From positions 1-7,126 of the forward strand of contig JACPQP010000339.1 of NCBI GenBank assembly GCA_016190465.1: a stretch of DNA of 7,126 nt, written 5' to 3'. Shown here piece after piece: positions 1 through 6,662 of this stretch (position 1 is its first letter; each line of letters opens with the position of its first letter). The stretch comes from Chloroflexota bacterium. GTDB taxonomy: Bacteria > Chloroflexota > UBA6077 > FW602-bin22 > JACPQP01. Both the position numbers and the translations under genes were made by a program. The notes under the pieces were generated by a model. The model saw only the letters and a list, made by a program, of their open reading frames with translations, searched no databases and was not told the DNA's origin.

Positions 1-2
1 AG

Positions 3-2546
3 TTTGTCCCGCTCATCATGGCCCTCCGGCTCCCGACGGTCCGGCTGCTCATCGCCGATGATGTCGGCGTCGGCAAGACGATCGAGGCAGCGCTCATCGC
101 CCGGGAGCTGCTCGACCGGGGCCTCGCGCGCCGCCTGGCGGTCCTCTGCCCCGCCCACCTCTGCGACCAGTGGGCCACCGAGCTCCGGGAGAAGTTCGGG
201 CTCGATCCCCGGGTCGTCCAACCCTCCCAGATCGCCCGGCTCCAGCGCGAGCTTCCCCGGCAGGACCTCAGCATCTACCAGCACTACCCCTATCTCGTGG
301 CCAGCGTCGACTTCGTCAAGTCCGACCGGCAGGCCGACGCCTTCGTGCGCAACGCTCCCGACCTCGTCATCGTCGACGAGGCGCACACGGCCGCCCGGCC
401 TCGCGGCGACCGCGACCGCTCCCAGCACGAGCGCCACACGCTGGTGCGCAGACTTGCCGATGACCCCGGGCGGCACCTGCTCCTGGTGACGGCGACCCCG
501 CACTCCGGCATCGAGGAGAGCTTCCGGTCGCTGCTCGGCTTGATCCGCCCGGAGCTCGACGCGATCGGCCCTGCCGCCGAAGCCGAGCTCGACCGCCGGC
601 GCCTCCTGCCCTACGTCGTCCAGCGCCGGCGCAGCGACCTCGTCCGCTGGCTCGGCGCCGAGACGCCCTTCCCGGAGCGCCGCTCCGAGGAGCGCACTTA
701 CACCCTCTCCGAGCGCTACTACCGGCTGTTCGAGGACGTGCTCGCCTACTGTCGGGAGTCGGTCAGCGCCAGGACAGGGCTACGCGCTCCCCAGCAGCGC
801 GTTCGCCACTGGGCCGCCATCGCCCTGCTGCGCTGCCTCCTCTCCAGTCCGGATGCGGCCGACGCCGTCCTGGGCAAGCGCGCCGGCCAGCGCGCCTCCG
901 GCGAGGAGGCCGAGCTCGTCCCGGACGAGATCGACGCCACCTACCGGCCCCAGGTGCTCGACGTGCTCGACGAGGAGAACGTCGGCGACTACGTGCCCTC
1001 GGCCCCGGTCGAGGACGCCGAGCCCTCCCTGAGCGATGCCGAGCGGCGCCGGCTTGCCGCCTTCCGTCGGGAGGCAGAGGCCCTGGCGGGCACCCCGGAC
1101 GACCGGAAACTGATGGAGGCGGCCGGGGTCGTCGCCGGCCTTCTCCGGGGTGGCTTCCGACCGATCGTCTTCTGCCGGTTCATCAGCACGGCCAGGTACC
1201 TCGAGAAGCACCTGCCGGGCCAGCTCGGGCCAGAGTTCCCCGGCTTGCGCGTCGCCGCCGTGACCGGCGAGCTGGGGGACGAGGAGCGCCGGGAGAAGGT
1301 GGCCGAGCTGGTCGAGGATCCCGTCCGGGCGCTGGTCGCGACCGACTGCCTGTCCGAGGGCATCAACCTCCAGGACCACTTCGACGCGGTCCTGCACTAC
1401 GACCTCCCCTGGAACCCGAACCGGCTGGAGCAGCGAGAGGGGCGGGTCGACCGCTTCGGCCAGCGCCGGCCCGAGGTCCGGATCGTCCTGCTCTACGGCG
1501 CGAACAACCCGGCCGACCTGGTCGTCCTCGAGGTCTTGATCCGGAAGGCCCAGACCATCCGCAAGCGCCTGGGCATCTCGGTCCCGGTGCCCGCCGAGCC
1601 GGAGCAGGTGATGCAGGCCGTCGTCGACAACGTGCTCCTGCGAGGTCGGGCCGCGACGGCGGTCCAGCTCCAGCTCGCGCTGGAGACGCCCGAGGTGAGC
1701 CGGCTGCACGCCCAATGGGAGGCCGCGGCCGAACGGGAGGGCAAGGAGAGGGCCTACTTTGCCCAGCGCGGCATCCAGCCCGACGAGGTCGACCGGGAGA
1801 TCAAGGCCACCGACCCCGTCCTGGGCACCCCGGAGACCGTCGAGACGTTCCTGGCCGACGCCGCCCAGCGCTTCGGGGGCCACCTGCGCGGGACCCGCCA
1901 GGCCGGAGTCTTCGACCTCGACCCGGGCTCGCTGCGACCGACGCTGGCCGAGCGTGGCTTCGGCGGCGGAACGCTCCGCGTCAGCTTCGACCGGCTGAAG
2001 GACGAGAAGGCCCTCGCCCTCGGGCGGACGCACCCGGTGGTCGCCGCCTTCTGCGACGCCGTCCTCGGGGCGGCGCTGGCGCCCGAGCCCGACGAGCGCT
2101 TCGCCCGGTGCGGCGCGACCCTCACCGACGCCGTCGGTCGCCGGACCGCGGTCGTCCTCCTGCGTCTGCGCTACCTGCTCCGGGAGGAGGTGGAGGAGTT
2201 CGCGGAGGAGGTGGCGCTGGCAGCGTTCCAGAGAGACCATCGCGAACTTTCGGCAACCTACCTGGAGCCCGCGCGGGACACGGCGCGCGACCTCCTGCGG
2301 CGAGCGCGACCCGTGGCGAACCTGACCCCGGCGGAGCGCCGAGAGCACGTCGCCTGGGCCCTCGACCTCCTCCAGCGCCAGACTGACTGGTACGCATCCA
2401 TCGTCGAGGGACGGGTCGCCCGGCTCCAGGAATCGCACCGGCGCATCCGGGCGCTGGTCAGGGCGTCGCGGCTGGAGGTCGTCCCCCGGACGCCGCCGGA
2501 CATCCTCGGCTGCTACGTACTGGTGCCATCAGGAGGCGGGCGCTGA
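3..2546 (+). CDS. drmD: DrmD-type SNF2-family helicase of class 1 DISARM (5' partial)
   Basis: This is an SF2/SNF2-like ATPase that in DISARM phage defence is thought to act on incoming DNA with the DrmA/B/C core and the partner methylase. The frame is open from base 3 and reads FVPLIMAL before the first Met (base 18), so the true start lies upstream. Bases 1-2 fit the end of a Gln codon, as in a Q-motif QFVP. Numbered from that Met: Walker A DDVGVGKT (14-21, Lys20), DEAH box (120-123), motif III TATPHSG (158-164), helicase C-terminal lobe from IVFCRF (383-388), motif V TDCLSEGINLQ (442-452) and arginine-finger motif QREGRVDRFGQ (472-482). About 360 further residues form the long DrmD-type C-terminal region. 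All helicase motifs look intact. It is coupled to the methylase gene by a one-base overlap. A generic HepA-like SNF2 helicase is the alternative, but the CLSEGINLQDHFDAVLHYDLPWNPNRLEQREG stretch (split here only by reading, residues 444-476) and the methylase neighbour favour DrmD. Confidence 0.85.
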   Translation, partial: FVPLIMALRLPTVRLLIADDVGVGKTIEAALIARELLDRGLARRLAVLCPAHLCDQWATELREKFGLDPRVVQPSQIARLQRELPRQDLSIYQHYPYLVASVDFVKSDRQADAFVRNAPDLVIVDEAHTAARPRGDRDRSQHERHTLVRRLADDPGRHLLLVTATPHSGIEESFRSLLGLIRPELDAIGPAAEAELDRRRLLPYVVQRRRSDLVRWLGAETPFPERRSEERTYTLSERYYRLFEDVLAYCRESVSARTGLRAPQQRVRHWAAIALLRCLLSSPDAADAVLGKRAGQRASGEEAELVPDEIDATYRPQVLDVLDEENVGDYVPSAPVEDAEPSLSDAERRRLAAFRREAEALAGTPDDRKLMEAAGVVAGLLRGGFRPIVFCRFISTARYLEKHLPGQLGPEFPGLRVAAVTGELGDEERREKVAELVEDPVRALVATDCLSEGINLQDHFDAVLHYDLPWNPNRLEQREGRVDRFGQRRPEVRIVLLYGANNPADLVVLEVLIRKAQTIRKRLGISVPVPAEPEQVMQAVVDNVLLRGRAATAVQLQLALETPEVSRLHAQWEAAAEREGKERAYFAQRGIQPDEVDREIKATDPVLGTPETVETFLADAAQRFGGHLRGTRQAGVFDLDPGSLRPTLAERGFGGGTLRVSFDRLKDEKALALGRTHPVVAAFCDAVLGAALAPEPDERFARCGATLTDAVGRRTAVVLLRLRYLLREEVEEFAEEVALAAFQRDHRELSATYLEPARDTARDLLRRARPVANLTPAERREHVAWALDLLQRQTDWYASIVEGRVARLQESHRRIRALVRASRLEVVPRTPPDILGCYVLVPSGGGR
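2531..2536 (+). promoter_or_regulatory. Ribosome binding site of the methylase gene
   Basis: AGGAGG, a full Shine-Dalgarno match, lies inside the last codons of the helicase gene, nine bases before the ATG at 2546. With the TGATG stop/start overlap it fixes the methylase start and indicates translational coupling of the two genes. Confidence 0.75.
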
Positions 2547-5410
2547 TGGCCTACGTCACCGTCGTCGTCGAGGGTGGCCTCTTCCCCGCCGATCTCCTGG
2601 AGCGGATCGCGCTCGGCCAGGTCGAGGGGCAGCGCGCGGCCGACTTCGGCCCCGACGTCCCCTCGCGCCTGAGCGACGACATCCAGACGGCCTTCTCGGA
2701 CGTCGCCGCCTACTGGGACGCCTTCCAGCGCCGCCGGGCCCACTCCCGGGCGAGCCTGACCACCCTCACTCGGACCTACTGGGTGATCCCGCTCCTCGAG
2801 CGCCTGGGCTACGCGCTGACCGTCCAGCGCGCTGCCGCGCAGGTCGGCGGCGAAAGCTACGCCATCTCCCACCGGGCCGGGGATGGGCCGGACGCGCCGC
2901 CGGTGCTCGTGGTCGCGCTGGGGCAGAGCCTGGACCGGCGGGCCGAGGGGACCCGGCGCAGCCCCTACGCCCTCGTCCAGGAATACCTCAACCGCAGTGA
3001 TGCCCTCTGGGGTCTCGCCACCGACGGCGAGCGCCTGCGCCTCCTCCGGGCCTCGGCCCGGGTGGCCGGCCCGACCTACGTCGACTTCGACCTCCGGGCG
3101 ATGCTCCAGGGCAACCAGTACAGCGAGTTCGTGCTGCTCTACCGGCTGCTCCACCGGTCGCGCTTCCCGCGAGGCGCCGCCGACGCTCCGGAGTGCTGGC
3201 TGGAGAAGTACTACCAGCGGGGGCTGGAGGAGGGCGGTCGGGTCCGCGAGCGCCTGCGCGACGGCGTCGAGGCCGCGCTGAAGGAGCTGGGGACGGCCTT
3301 TCTGGCCCACCCGGACAGCGGCGCGCTGCGCGCGAAGCTCCACAGCGGTCAGCTCGGCCCCGAGGAGTACTACCGCCAGCTCCTGCGGCTCGTCTACCGG
3401 CTGCTGTTCCTGTTCGTCGTCGAGGAACGACGGCTCGTCTTCGACCCGAAGCACGAGCACGCCGACCGCCAGCCGATCTACACCCGGCACTACAGCCTCG
3501 GCCGGCTGCGCGAACGCTGCGAGCGCTACTTCGCCGACGACCACTACTCGGACCTCTGGCAGGGTCTCCTCCAGACGTTCTGCCTGTTCCGGGAGTCGGG
3601 CGCGGCCGGGCAGCTTGGCCTGTCGGCGCTGGACGGCGAGCTGTTCGGAGAGGCGGCCTGCGCTGACCTCGAAGGCGCCGGCTGCGAGAACGCCCGACTC
3701 CTCCGGGCGGTCCGGTCGCTGTCGACATTTGTCGATGGCAGGGTCCGCCGCCGGGTGAACTACGCCGGACTCGACGTCGAGGAGCTGGGCTCGGTCTACG
3801 AGAGCCTGCTGGACTACCGGCCGGCAGTTACCTGGCTGGCGAATGAATTCGCGCCTGCCATTGCAAAGCCCGCTTTCGCGGGCTCCGGGCAGTCGGCGAA
3901 GGCCGACTTCGCAGCGATAGGCGCGGTTTCAACCGCCACGCCCGGCGCCTTCGACCTCGTCGCGGGCAGCGAGCGCCGGCAGACGGGCTCGTACTACACG
4001 CCGCCCGAGCTCGTGCGCGAGCTGATCGACTCGGCGCTGGTGCCGGTGATGGAGGAGCGGCTGGCCGAGGCGAAGACCCCCCCGGAGCGGGCCGCCGCTC
4101 TGCTCGGCCTGCGCGTCGGCGACCCGGCCTCGGGCTCGGGCCACTTCCTGCTCGCCGCGGCTCGCCGGATCGGGCGCCGCCTCGCGCAGATCCGGACCGC
4201 CGAGGAGGAACCCTCGCCGGAGGTGTACCGCGATGCCGTCCGTGCAGTGATCCGGACCTGCGTTTACGCCGTGGACAAGAACCCGCTGGCGGTGGACCTC
4301 TGCAAGGTGGCGCTCTGGATCGAGGGGCACGAGCCCGGCCTGCCCTTGAGCTTCCTCGACCACCATGTCAAGTGCGGCGACAGCCTGGTGGGCGTCTTCG
4401 ACCTGGATGTGCTCGAGCAGGGCGTCCCCGACGAAGCCTACGCTGCCGTGGCCGGCGACAGCAAGACCGCGGCCCGATACTACCGGGATCGAAACCGTGA
4501 GGAACGGGTGCAGCACAGCCTGGACACCATCCTGGCCACTCCCGAGCGCCCGACGAAGCTGGCCGAGGACTTCGGAGCGCTGGCCACGCTCGACGATCGG
4601 ACGCCGGACGACGTGCGCGCCAAGGCGGAGCTGTACGAGGCGCTGCGGGCTCGGGGCACCACCTACTACAACCACAATCTCTCCTGTGACCTCTGGACCG
4701 CCGCGTTCTTCGCGCCGCTGCGGCTGCCCGAGGACGGCGGCCTGGTCCCGACCACCGACGTGGTGCGTCGGTCACTGGCTCACCCCAACGGCATCGACAA
4801 CCAGCTTGCCGCCTCGGCCATCGTGCTTGGCGACGAGCGGCGCTTCTTCCACTGGCCGCTGGAGTTCCCGGAGGTCTTCGCGCGGGGCGGCTTCGACGTG
4901 GTGATCGGCAACCCGCCGTTCGTCGGCGGACTCAAGATCAGTGGCGACTTCGGTGAGAAGTACCGAGGGTATCTGTTCACTTCCTTCGCTCCGGCCGGGG
5001 GTGTGGCCGACCTCTGCGCCTACTTCTTCCGCCGGGCGTTCAGCCTCCTGACGCCTGGTGGCCACCTGGGTATGGTCGCCACCAACAGCATCGGCCAGGG
5101 CGATACTCGTGAGGCCGGGCTGGCGGTGATCGTGACGGGCGGTGGAACCATCACCTTTGCCCGGCGATTCATCAAGTGGCCCAGCGCCGCTAACGTCGAA
5201 GTGAACCTGGTGGCGATCCGGCGTGGTGGATGGACAGGCTCCGTGAAGCTGGATCGCGACACCGTGTCAAAGGTCTCGTCCCGTCTGGACGCCGAGCGCG
5301 AAGCGGAACCCAGGCTACTGCATGCCAACGAGAATGGGGTCTTCATTTGTACGCGGCATCGGCTTCGTCCTCAACTCCAAGGAGGCCAAGCACCTGATAG
5401 CGAAGGATAG
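2546..5410 (+). CDS. drmMI: DrmMI / PglX-like N6-adenine DNA methyltransferase, N-terminal and catalytic part (frameshifted gene)
   Basis: This is the catalytic portion of a large SAM-dependent adenine methylase of the Eco57I/PglX type, which in class 1 DISARM modifies host DNA to protect it. About 430 N-terminal residues precede the SAM domain. TGSYYTP (480-486) is the usual pre-motif, DPASGSGHF (526-534) is motif I binding SAM, VDKNPLAVDLCK starts at 576, KCGDSLVG starts at 609, and NPPF (789-792) is the catalytic motif IV. The start at 2546 overlaps the helicase stop and has AGGAGG upstream. The frame is broken at residue 931 (GGGG at 5336-5339); the last 23 residues look out of frame and the recognition domain continues in another frame from 5340. 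Residues about 431-464 are encoded by a palindromic insert. As it stands the 954-residue product lacks most of its target-recognition domain and is probably inactive, unless the frameshift is an assembly error or is bypassed. Confidence 0.85.
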   Translation: MAYVTVVVEGGLFPADLLERIALGQVEGQRAADFGPDVPSRLSDDIQTAFSDVAAYWDAFQRRRAHSRASLTTLTRTYWVIPLLERLGYALTVQRAAAQVGGESYAISHRAGDGPDAPPVLVVALGQSLDRRAEGTRRSPYALVQEYLNRSDALWGLATDGERLRLLRASARVAGPTYVDFDLRAMLQGNQYSEFVLLYRLLHRSRFPRGAADAPECWLEKYYQRGLEEGGRVRERLRDGVEAALKELGTAFLAHPDSGALRAKLHSGQLGPEEYYRQLLRLVYRLLFLFVVEERRLVFDPKHEHADRQPIYTRHYSLGRLRERCERYFADDHYSDLWQGLLQTFCLFRESGAAGQLGLSALDGELFGEAACADLEGAGCENARLLRAVRSLSTFVDGRVRRRVNYAGLDVEELGSVYESLLDYRPAVTWLANEFAPAIAKPAFAGSGQSAKADFAAIGAVSTATPGAFDLVAGSERRQTGSYYTPPELVRELIDSALVPVMEERLAEAKTPPERAAALLGLRVGDPASGSGHFLLAAARRIGRRLAQIRTAEEEPSPEVYRDAVRAVIRTCVYAVDKNPLAVDLCKVALWIEGHEPGLPLSFLDHHVKCGDSLVGVFDLDVLEQGVPDEAYAAVAGDSKTAARYYRDRNREERVQHSLDTILATPERPTKLAEDFGALATLDDRTPDDVRAKAELYEALRARGTTYYNHNLSCDLWTAAFFAPLRLPEDGGLVPTTDVVRRSLAHPNGIDNQLAASAIVLGDERRFFHWPLEFPEVFARGGFDVVIGNPPFVGGLKISGDFGEKYRGYLFTSFAPAGGVADLCAYFFRRAFSLLTPGGHLGMVATNSIGQGDTREAGLAVIVTGGGTITFARRFIKWPSAANVEVNLVAIRRGGWTGSVKLDRDTVSKVSSRLDAEREAEPRLLHANENGVFICTRHRLRPQLQGGQAPDSEG
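3838..3937 (+). repeat. 100-bp composite palindromic element inserted in frame in the methylase gene
   Basis: Four short hairpins stand in a row, each with a four-base loop: GCGAA-TGAA-TTCGC (3839-3852), AGCCCGC-TTTC-GCGGGCT (3867-3884), AGTCGGC-GAAG-GCCGACT (3891-3908) and GCGGT-TTCA-ACCGC (3923-3936). The outer 18 bases form terminal inverted repeats (3838-3855 and 3920-3937) that match at 14 of 18 positions. The four mismatches make two compensated base pairs in the end hairpins. The element adds about 33 low-complexity, Ala-rich residues between the conserved ESLLDYRP stretch and the GSERRQTGSYYTP stretch without breaking the frame. From memory, high-GC bacteria such as Gemmatimonadota and Chloroflexota carry dispersed repeats with this kind of layout, but no specific family is claimed. 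It resembles REP or Rickettsia-palindromic-type elements in behaviour. No second copy was seen in the window. Confidence 0.7.
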
Positions 5411-6260
5411 GCGCAACAGCGAATGCTTGCTGCCATACCTTACGGGCGAAGACGTGAACTCCCGACCCGACCAGTCGCCCAGCCGGTGCGTCATCTGTTT
5501 CTTCGACTGGTCACTTGAGAAGGCTGAGGAGTACCCGGATCTGCTGAGCATCGTCGAGGAGCGTGTCAAGCCCGAACGCGACCGAGTCAAGGAGAAGCAC
5601 GAGCGCGAGAGATGGTGGTTGTTTGCCAGGTACCGCGTGGACATGCGCGAGGCAATAGCCGGTCTGGACCGAGTCTTGGTGCGTAGCCGTGTGAGTGAAC
5701 TCCATATGCTAGCCTTTGTGCCGACGAACATGGTGTACGGCGACGTCGTCATGGTGTTCGCCTTCGACGACGACTACCACTTCGCCCTGCTCCAGTCCAA
5801 CGCACATGAGGCGTGGGTACGGCGCAACGCCTCCACTATGCGCACCGATATCCGGTACACACCGACCGACTGCTTCGACAACTTCCCGTTCCCGCAAGAG
5901 CAATCCGCGGACGACCGGAACGGGGCCGCCCGGGCGGGTGGCGAGTACCACGAGCACCGGCGCCAGATGATGCTGGCCCGCAACCTGGGGCTGACCAAGA
6001 CCTCCAACCTCTTCCACAATCCAAACTGCCGAGACGCTGACGTCAGGCGGCTTCGCGAGATGCACGCCGGGCTGGACCGGGCCATCCTCGCCTGCTACGG
6101 GTGGCAGGATCTCGACCCCGATCACGGCTTCCGCCAGAACGAGCGCAGCCAGATGCGCTACGCCATCGCGCCGCAGGCCCGGCGGGAGGTGCTCCATCGG
6201 CTGCTGGACCTGAACCTGAGGATCGCTGGTGAGGAGTCACGCGTCGCGGGGGCTCGCTAA
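5322..6260 (+). CDS. drmMI: DrmMI / PglX-like methyltransferase, target-recognition and C-terminal part (frameshifted gene)
   Basis: This is the 3' portion of the same methylase gene in the +1 frame. The first Met of the frame is at 5322, but genuine methylase sequence begins near 5340, and no convincing ribosome binding site precedes that Met, so independent translation is doubtful. The segment holds the target-recognition domain, with LPYLTGEDVNSRPDQSPSR followed by FFDWSLEKAEEYPD. It ends in the family's C-terminal helical region, with LGLTKTSNLFHNP, LREMHAGLDRAILACYGW and a stretch resembling the RY-I-P-ARREVL-RLL-LN ending of PglX-type enzymes. Alone it has no SAM-binding or catalytic motif. 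Bases from roughly 5100 to 5870 use more A/T-ending and rare codons (ATA, AGA, AGG, CTA) than the flanks, as expected if the recognition domain was exchanged by recombination. Identity as the lost C-terminus of the upstream gene is nearly certain from the seamless join. Confidence 0.82.
   Translation: MPTRMGSSFVRGIGFVLNSKEAKHLIAKDRRNSECLLPYLTGEDVNSRPDQSPSRCVICFFDWSLEKAEEYPDLLSIVEERVKPERDRVKEKHERERWWLFARYRVDMREAIAGLDRVLVRSRVSELHMLAFVPTNMVYGDVVMVFAFDDDYHFALLQSNAHEAWVRRNASTMRTDIRYTPTDCFDNFPFPQEQSADDRNGAARAGGEYHEHRRQMMLARNLGLTKTSNLFHNPNCRDADVRRLREMHAGLDRAILACYGWQDLDPDHGFRQNERSQMRYAIAPQARREVLHRLLDLNLRIAGEESRVAGAR
5336..5339 (+). other. Frameshift site in the methylase gene (GGGG run)
   Basis: Up to AAT GGG (5333-5338) the methylase frame looks normal. 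After it the old frame runs 23 aberrant residues to a stop at 5410, while the frame starting with TCT at 5340 reads SSFVRGIGFVLNSKEAK, the expected PglX-type continuation. One extra G in the run explains this exactly: dropping it joins 931 and 306 residues into a 1237-residue protein. It may be a true mutation, an assembly error, or a +1 slippage point. The run of four is short for phase variation. Confidence 0.8.
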
Positions 6261-6267
6261 TCACCAC

Positions 6268-6273
6268 GGAGGG
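6268..6273 (+). promoter_or_regulatory. Ribosome binding site of the ATPase stub
   Basis: GGAGGG lies five bases before the ATG at 6279, in the short gap after the methylase stop. It is a strong Shine-Dalgarno match. It shows that an intact ATPase gene once followed the methylase in the same operon, and it fixes the start of the stub. Confidence 0.6.
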
Positions 6274-6278
6274 AAGAC

Positions 6279-6380
6279 ATGGGCCGGGTACGAGCGCTGA
6301 CTGTCGAGAACTACCGCTCGGTCAAGGAGCAGATCCGCATCGCGGATGAGACAGAAACAAGGTTATGGCTTGACAGGTAG
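6279..6380 (+). pseudogene. Truncated 5' end of an AAA / RecF-OLD-like ATPase gene
   Basis: This 33-codon frame starts behind a strong ribosome binding site 18 bases after the methylase stop. Its beginning, RALTVENYRSVKEQIRI, is the typical first strand of SMC/RecF/OLD-type AAA ATPases (pattern L-V-NYRS-K), which is normally followed within about 15 residues by the Walker A loop. Here the similarity stops near residue 24 (about base 6350), before any Walker A. The frame then runs through unrelated sequence (ETETRLWLDR) to a TAG inside the spacer of the hicAB promoter. The rest of the gene is missing, so the join near 6350-6365 marks a deletion or the arrival of the hicAB module. Such ATPases often sit next to methylase-type defence genes. 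The exact subfamily cannot be told from so short a piece. Confidence 0.65.
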
Positions 6381-6398
6381 TACCGCCGATGGTACTAT
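6370..6398 (+). promoter_or_regulatory. Sigma70-type promoter of hicAB
   Basis: TTGACA (6370-6375, perfect -35) and TACTAT (6393-6398, one off the TATAAT consensus) are separated by exactly 17 bases. Transcription should start near 6405, which leaves a short leader with AGGGT (6411-6415) six bases before the ATG at 6422. The toxin-antitoxin pair therefore has its own promoter and does not depend on the DISARM operon upstream. Confidence 0.75.
6378..6397. promoter_or_regulatory. Inverted-repeat operator overlapping the hicAB promoter
   Basis: TAGTACC (6378-6384) and GGTACTA (6391-6397) form a perfect 7-bp inverted repeat around a 6-bp centre. It covers the promoter spacer and nearly all of the -10 box. 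The position fits autorepression by HicB, whose C-terminal ribbon-helix-helix domain binds palindromes as a dimer. Binding is inferred, not shown. Confidence 0.6.
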
Positions 6399-6421
6399 TC
6401 TTGCGACGACAGGGTCTAGCG

Positions 6422-6661
6422 ATGGGTCAGCTTGAGAAGCTCATCGCGCGGATTCGCGCCCGGCCGACCGAGGCGGACTTCGAGGACGTTCGCGCCCTGC
6501 TCGAAGCCTTTGGCTGGTTGCCAGAGGGTGGCAAGGGAAGTCACCGTGCCTTCAGGAGGGCCGGCCACCGCACGATCACCATTCCGACAGTTCGCGGCCG
6601 CAAGGTGAAACGGATCTACCTCGATCAGGTCTGCGAGCTTCTGGGATTGGACGAGGACTAG
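6422..6661 (+). CDS. hicA: HicA-family toxin, mRNA interferase
   Basis: HicA toxins adopt a small dsRNA-binding-like fold and cleave mRNA independently of ribosomes until neutralised by HicB. The product from 6422 is 79 residues, a normal family size. The hallmark is the glycine-rich loop and catalytic histidine, GGKGSHRAF, with His41, followed by a second strand HRTITIP and the basic segment GRKVKRIYL leading to the C-terminal helix. The start at 6422 is preferred over the in-frame ATG at 6389, because 6389 lies within the promoter spacer ahead of the -10 box, while 6422 has AGGGT six bases upstream. The N-terminus EKLIARIRARPTEADFEDVRALLEAFGW is a helical extension typical of longer HicA variants. 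It is separated by one base from hicB, so the two are co-transcribed. No damage is visible. Confidence 0.85.
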   Translation: MGQLEKLIARIRARPTEADFEDVRALLEAFGWLPEGGKGSHRAFRRAGHRTITIPTVRGRKVKRIYLDQVCELLGLDED

Positions 6662-6662
6662 C

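Noticed and set aside
780..2438. Long minus-strand open frame (552 codons) opposite the helicase gene
   Set aside because: It lies wholly opposite conserved SNF2 motifs, has no recognisable domain, and its length is explained by the scarcity of stop codons in GC-rich antisense frames.
2513..3544. Minus-strand open frame of 343 codons opposite the start of the methylase gene
   Set aside because: Its composition is rich in Val, Glu, Arg and Gln without any known motif, typical of the antisense of GC3-rich coding sequence. The + strand has a ribosome binding site and family sequence.
3867..3884. Hairpin AGCCCGC-TTTC-GCGGGCT as a transcription terminator
   Set aside because: No T-run follows, it sits inside an open reading frame, and it is one of four hairpins in the composite element.
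3929..4675. Minus-strand open frame of 248 codons opposite the methylase SAM domain
   Set aside because: It is antisense to the conserved YYTP and DPASGSGHF motifs and shows no protein family features.
5322..6260. Independent second gene downstream of the methylase
   Set aside because: It has no ribosome binding site, overlaps the upstream frame by 89 bases, and its sequence is the missing recognition and C-terminal part of the same enzyme.
6389..6421. Upstream ATG at 6389 as the hicA start
   Set aside because: It lies between the -35 and -10 boxes, upstream of the predicted transcription start, and the extra residues MVLFLRRQGLA are not part of the HicA family pattern.
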